Position numbers and translations under genes: made by a program
Shown: positions 62,498-64,000 of the stretch, in pieces
How positions within the stretch are numbered: position 1 is the stretch's first letter
Layout: each line of letters begins with the position of its first letter
From: Clostridium drakei
GTDB taxonomy: Bacteria > Bacillota > Clostridia > Clostridiales > Clostridiaceae
Length of the DNA stretch: 64,000 bases
Direction: 5' to 3'
Assembly (NCBI RefSeq): GCF_000633595.2
Contig: NZ_JIBU02000004.1
Coordinates: forward strand, 62,001 to 126,000
Notes under the pieces: generated by a model
Databases searched by the model: none
What the model saw: the letters and a program-made list of their open reading frames with translations, nothing else
Told to the model about the DNA's origin: nothing

Positions 62498-62537
62498 AAA
62501 AAAGTACTGACAAAATATATTGTCAGTACTTTTTTTA
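62498..62537 (-). terminator. Terminator of the MacB-type transporter operon
   Basis: AAAAAAGTACTGACA pairs perfectly with TGTCAGTACTTTTTT; it ends in TTTTTTG on the minus strand, nine bases past the permease stop codon. Confidence 0.88.
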
Positions 62538-62545
62538 TTTCACAT

Positions 62546-63733
62546 TTATTCGAATCTCAATGCTTCAATAGGACTCAATTTAGAAGCCTTATTAGCAGGG
62601 TATACTCCAAAAACTATACCTACAAGAATAGAAAATAGAAATGCTTCTATTACCACATTATTAGATATTACAACAGATGTGTGAAAAAAAGTTTTCATTA
62701 CATAAGCTGCTACATATCCACCTAAAACACCCAAAATCCCCCCAAAAGTACTTATACCTGCAGATTCTAATAAAAATTGCATCAGAATAGTTTTTCTCTT
62801 GGCACCAATGGCTTTTCTTATTCCTATTTCTCTTGTCCTTTCAACTACTGAAACAAGCATAATGTTCATAATTCCTATTCCACCAACAAGCAGAGATATA
62901 GCTGCTACTCCTGAAAGCATAGTAGTCATACTATCACTTGTTGAAGTGGCTGTTTCCAACAAACTAGACTGATCCATTATTCTATAATTAGTATTTTCTG
63001 AAGAATCACTGCTAAATTTATTGTTTAAAAATAACTGAAGATATCCTTTTGCTTCTGATATTGAATCCTGACTTTCTGCTTCCACATAGAAAGTTTTTAT
63101 CTCTGAAATCTTAAATAACCTTTGAACAACACTTAAAGGTACTATTATTTTGTCATCTGGAGAATCTTGTCCACTACCACCTTGAGTAGCAAGAACGCCT
63201 ACTATGGAAAATATACTTCCGTTTATATTAATTTCTTCTCCAACAACATCTGTACTTCCAAACAAAGTATCCGCAGCATTTGTACCAATTACTGCAACTC
63301 TATACCTGCTATCTACGTCATCTTGAGTAATAAATCTGCCACTAGTTACGCCTAATTTTCTTATAGTTGCAGAACTTGGTACACATCCTTCAATAGAAGC
63401 TGTAGTACTCTTTGAACTGGATTGTGATTTTACTGTGGCATTTTGCTGTGATGCTGAAGGTGCTATATCCTTTATTCCTGGTTTCTTTTTAAGTTCACTT
63501 AACTCACTACTTGTTACTGTTATACTTCTTCTTCCCATGATATTTACAGTTATAAGATTAGTTCCTAAACTTGAAATTTTAGAAGCTACGTCTTGTTTAG
63601 TTCCCTGACCCATACCTACTAAAGCTATAACAGAAGTAATTCCTATTATTATACCAAGCATAGTAAGGAAAGACCTCATTTTATTGGCTAAAACCGATGA
63701 AAATGCCATTTTTATAAGTTTACTAAATTTCAT
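62546..63733 (-). CDS. MacB-type ABC transporter permease
   Basis: 395 residues. The N-terminal helix (about 15-40, SVLANKMRSFLTMLGIIIGI) is followed by a large extracellular MacB_PCD domain (about 45-240), then the FtsX domain with three helices ending in GVYPANKASKLSPIEALRFE. This four-helix layout matches MacB/FtsX-type mechanotransmission exporters used for peptides, lipids or antibiotics. The start codon immediately follows the stop of the ATPase gene. The substrate is unknown. Confidence 0.93.
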   Translation of the reverse strand: MKFSKLIKMAFSSVLANKMRSFLTMLGIIIGITSVIALVGMGQGTKQDVASKISSLGTNLITVNIMGRRSITVTSSELSELKKKPGIKDIAPSASQQNATVKSQSSSKSTTASIEGCVPSSATIRKLGVTSGRFITQDDVDSRYRVAVIGTNAADTLFGSTDVVGEEININGSIFSIVGVLATQGGSGQDSPDDKIIVPLSVVQRLFKISEIKTFYVEAESQDSISEAKGYLQLFLNNKFSSDSSENTNYRIMDQSSLLETATSTSDSMTTMLSGVAAISLLVGGIGIMNIMLVSVVERTREIGIRKAIGAKRKTILMQFLLESAGISTFGGILGVLGGYVAAYVMKTFFHTSVVISNNVVIEAFLFSILVGIVFGVYPANKASKLSPIEALRFE

Positions 63734-64000
63734 TTAAATCACCTTACTATATTCACAATTTAATTCATCTGATTGAATATATCCATCTTTTACAGTTATT
63801 ATTCTTTTTGCCTGATGTGCAATTTCATTATCATGAGTTATAAGTACAATTGTATTTCCTTCTTTATTTAGTTCCTTAAGCATTTCAATAACTTCTTTCC
63901 CTGTTTTGCTATCTAATGCTCCTGTAGGTTCATCTGCTAATAATAACTCAGGCTCTGTAGCAAGAGCTCTTGCAATAGCAACTCTCTGCTTTTGTCCTCC
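63734..64000 (-). CDS. MacB-type ABC transporter ATP-binding protein, C-terminal fragment
   Basis: The last 88 codons are present; the gene continues past the right edge. The fragment has the end of the ABC signature ([14 protein letters not shown]), Walker [13 protein letters not shown], the D-loop SKTG and the switch His in [10 protein letters not shown]. The ADEPTGALD form is typical of the LolD/MacB subfamily. Its TAA is directly followed by the ATG of the permease gene, so the two are translationally coupled. Confidence 0.95.
   Translation of the reverse strand, partial: GGQKQRVAIARALATEPELLLADEPTGALDSKTGKEVIEMLKELNKEGNTIVLITHDNEIAHQAKRIITVKDGYIQSDELNCEYSKVI

Overview
The window is AT-rich DNA of an anaerobic, spore-forming, motile low-GC Gram-positive bacterium, almost certainly a Clostridium in the broad sense. 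It carries sporulation and germination genes (spoIIP, gpr, a gerA-type operon, cwlJ/gerQ homologues, an exosporium-like collagen protein), three chemoreceptors, strong AGGAGG ribosome binding sites, CIRCE/HrcA control, and TPP and glycine riboswitches. No rRNA, tRNA, CRISPR array, prophage or transposase gene was seen. The species cannot be named from the sequence alone.

Layout. 1-8446: the conserved Firmicutes block dnaK-grpE-hrcA-hemW-lepA-(small membrane protein)-spoIIP-gpr (minus strand) with divergent rpsT. 8447-15690: a plus-strand spore-surface island that separates rpsT from its usual neighbour holA. It holds a degenerate coding remnant, a sigma-K-type promoter with a structured leader, a 724-aa BclA-like collagen protein, a 15-residue-repeat DUF6385-type protein, a TPR glycosyltransferase and a DNRLRE/DUF6385 protein. 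15716-23169 (minus): holA, comEC lacking a recognisable hydrolase domain, a P-type ATPase with every catalytic signature altered, and a paralogue of the island glycosyltransferase behind a near-identical sigma-K-type promoter. 23379-25882: thiD-thiM-thiE under a TPP riboswitch and terminator. 25885-33908: rodA, a chemoreceptor with a C-terminal sensor, addA without addB, and a GAF-GGDEF cyclase. 34107-40184: a five-gene germinant receptor operon (A-B-C-C-B) whose GerAC proteins lack the lipobox cysteine. 40346-42344: a palindromic element, then fmdE and a CbiM-type transporter behind a perfect sigma-54 site. 42378-46592: lipA, lplA, a PTS IIA protein and a membrane-anchored MutS-like ATPase. 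46810-48157: a hypothetical gene and a hemerythrin behind a GTAAC-N4-GTTAC palindrome placed exactly at -41.5. 48170-55239: a tandem 5'-nucleotidase with cell-wall-binding repeats and a PAS hybrid kinase. 55241-55932: a non-coding region with a dispersed repeat and a 250-bp inverted repeat carrying two CAGGACG hairpin loops. 55933-64000: chemoreceptors, a minimal kinase, cwlJ-gerQ, gcvT with a glycine riboswitch, and a MacB-type ABC exporter cut by the window edge.

How the parts fit. The main theme is the spore: engulfment (SpoIIP), SASP degradation (GPR), cortex lysis (CwlJ/GerQ), germinant sensing (Ger operon) and a glycosylated spore surface (collagen-like protein plus TPR glycosyltransferases). 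Cofactor supply (thiamine, lipoate, a metal-type transporter) and glycine cleavage (gcvT, whose partner GcvH needs lipoate) form a second theme. The most unusual items are the island and its promoter-leader arrangement, the CAGGACG palindrome, the sigma-54 site, the -41.5 palindrome upstream of the hemerythrin, and the P-type pseudo-ATPase.
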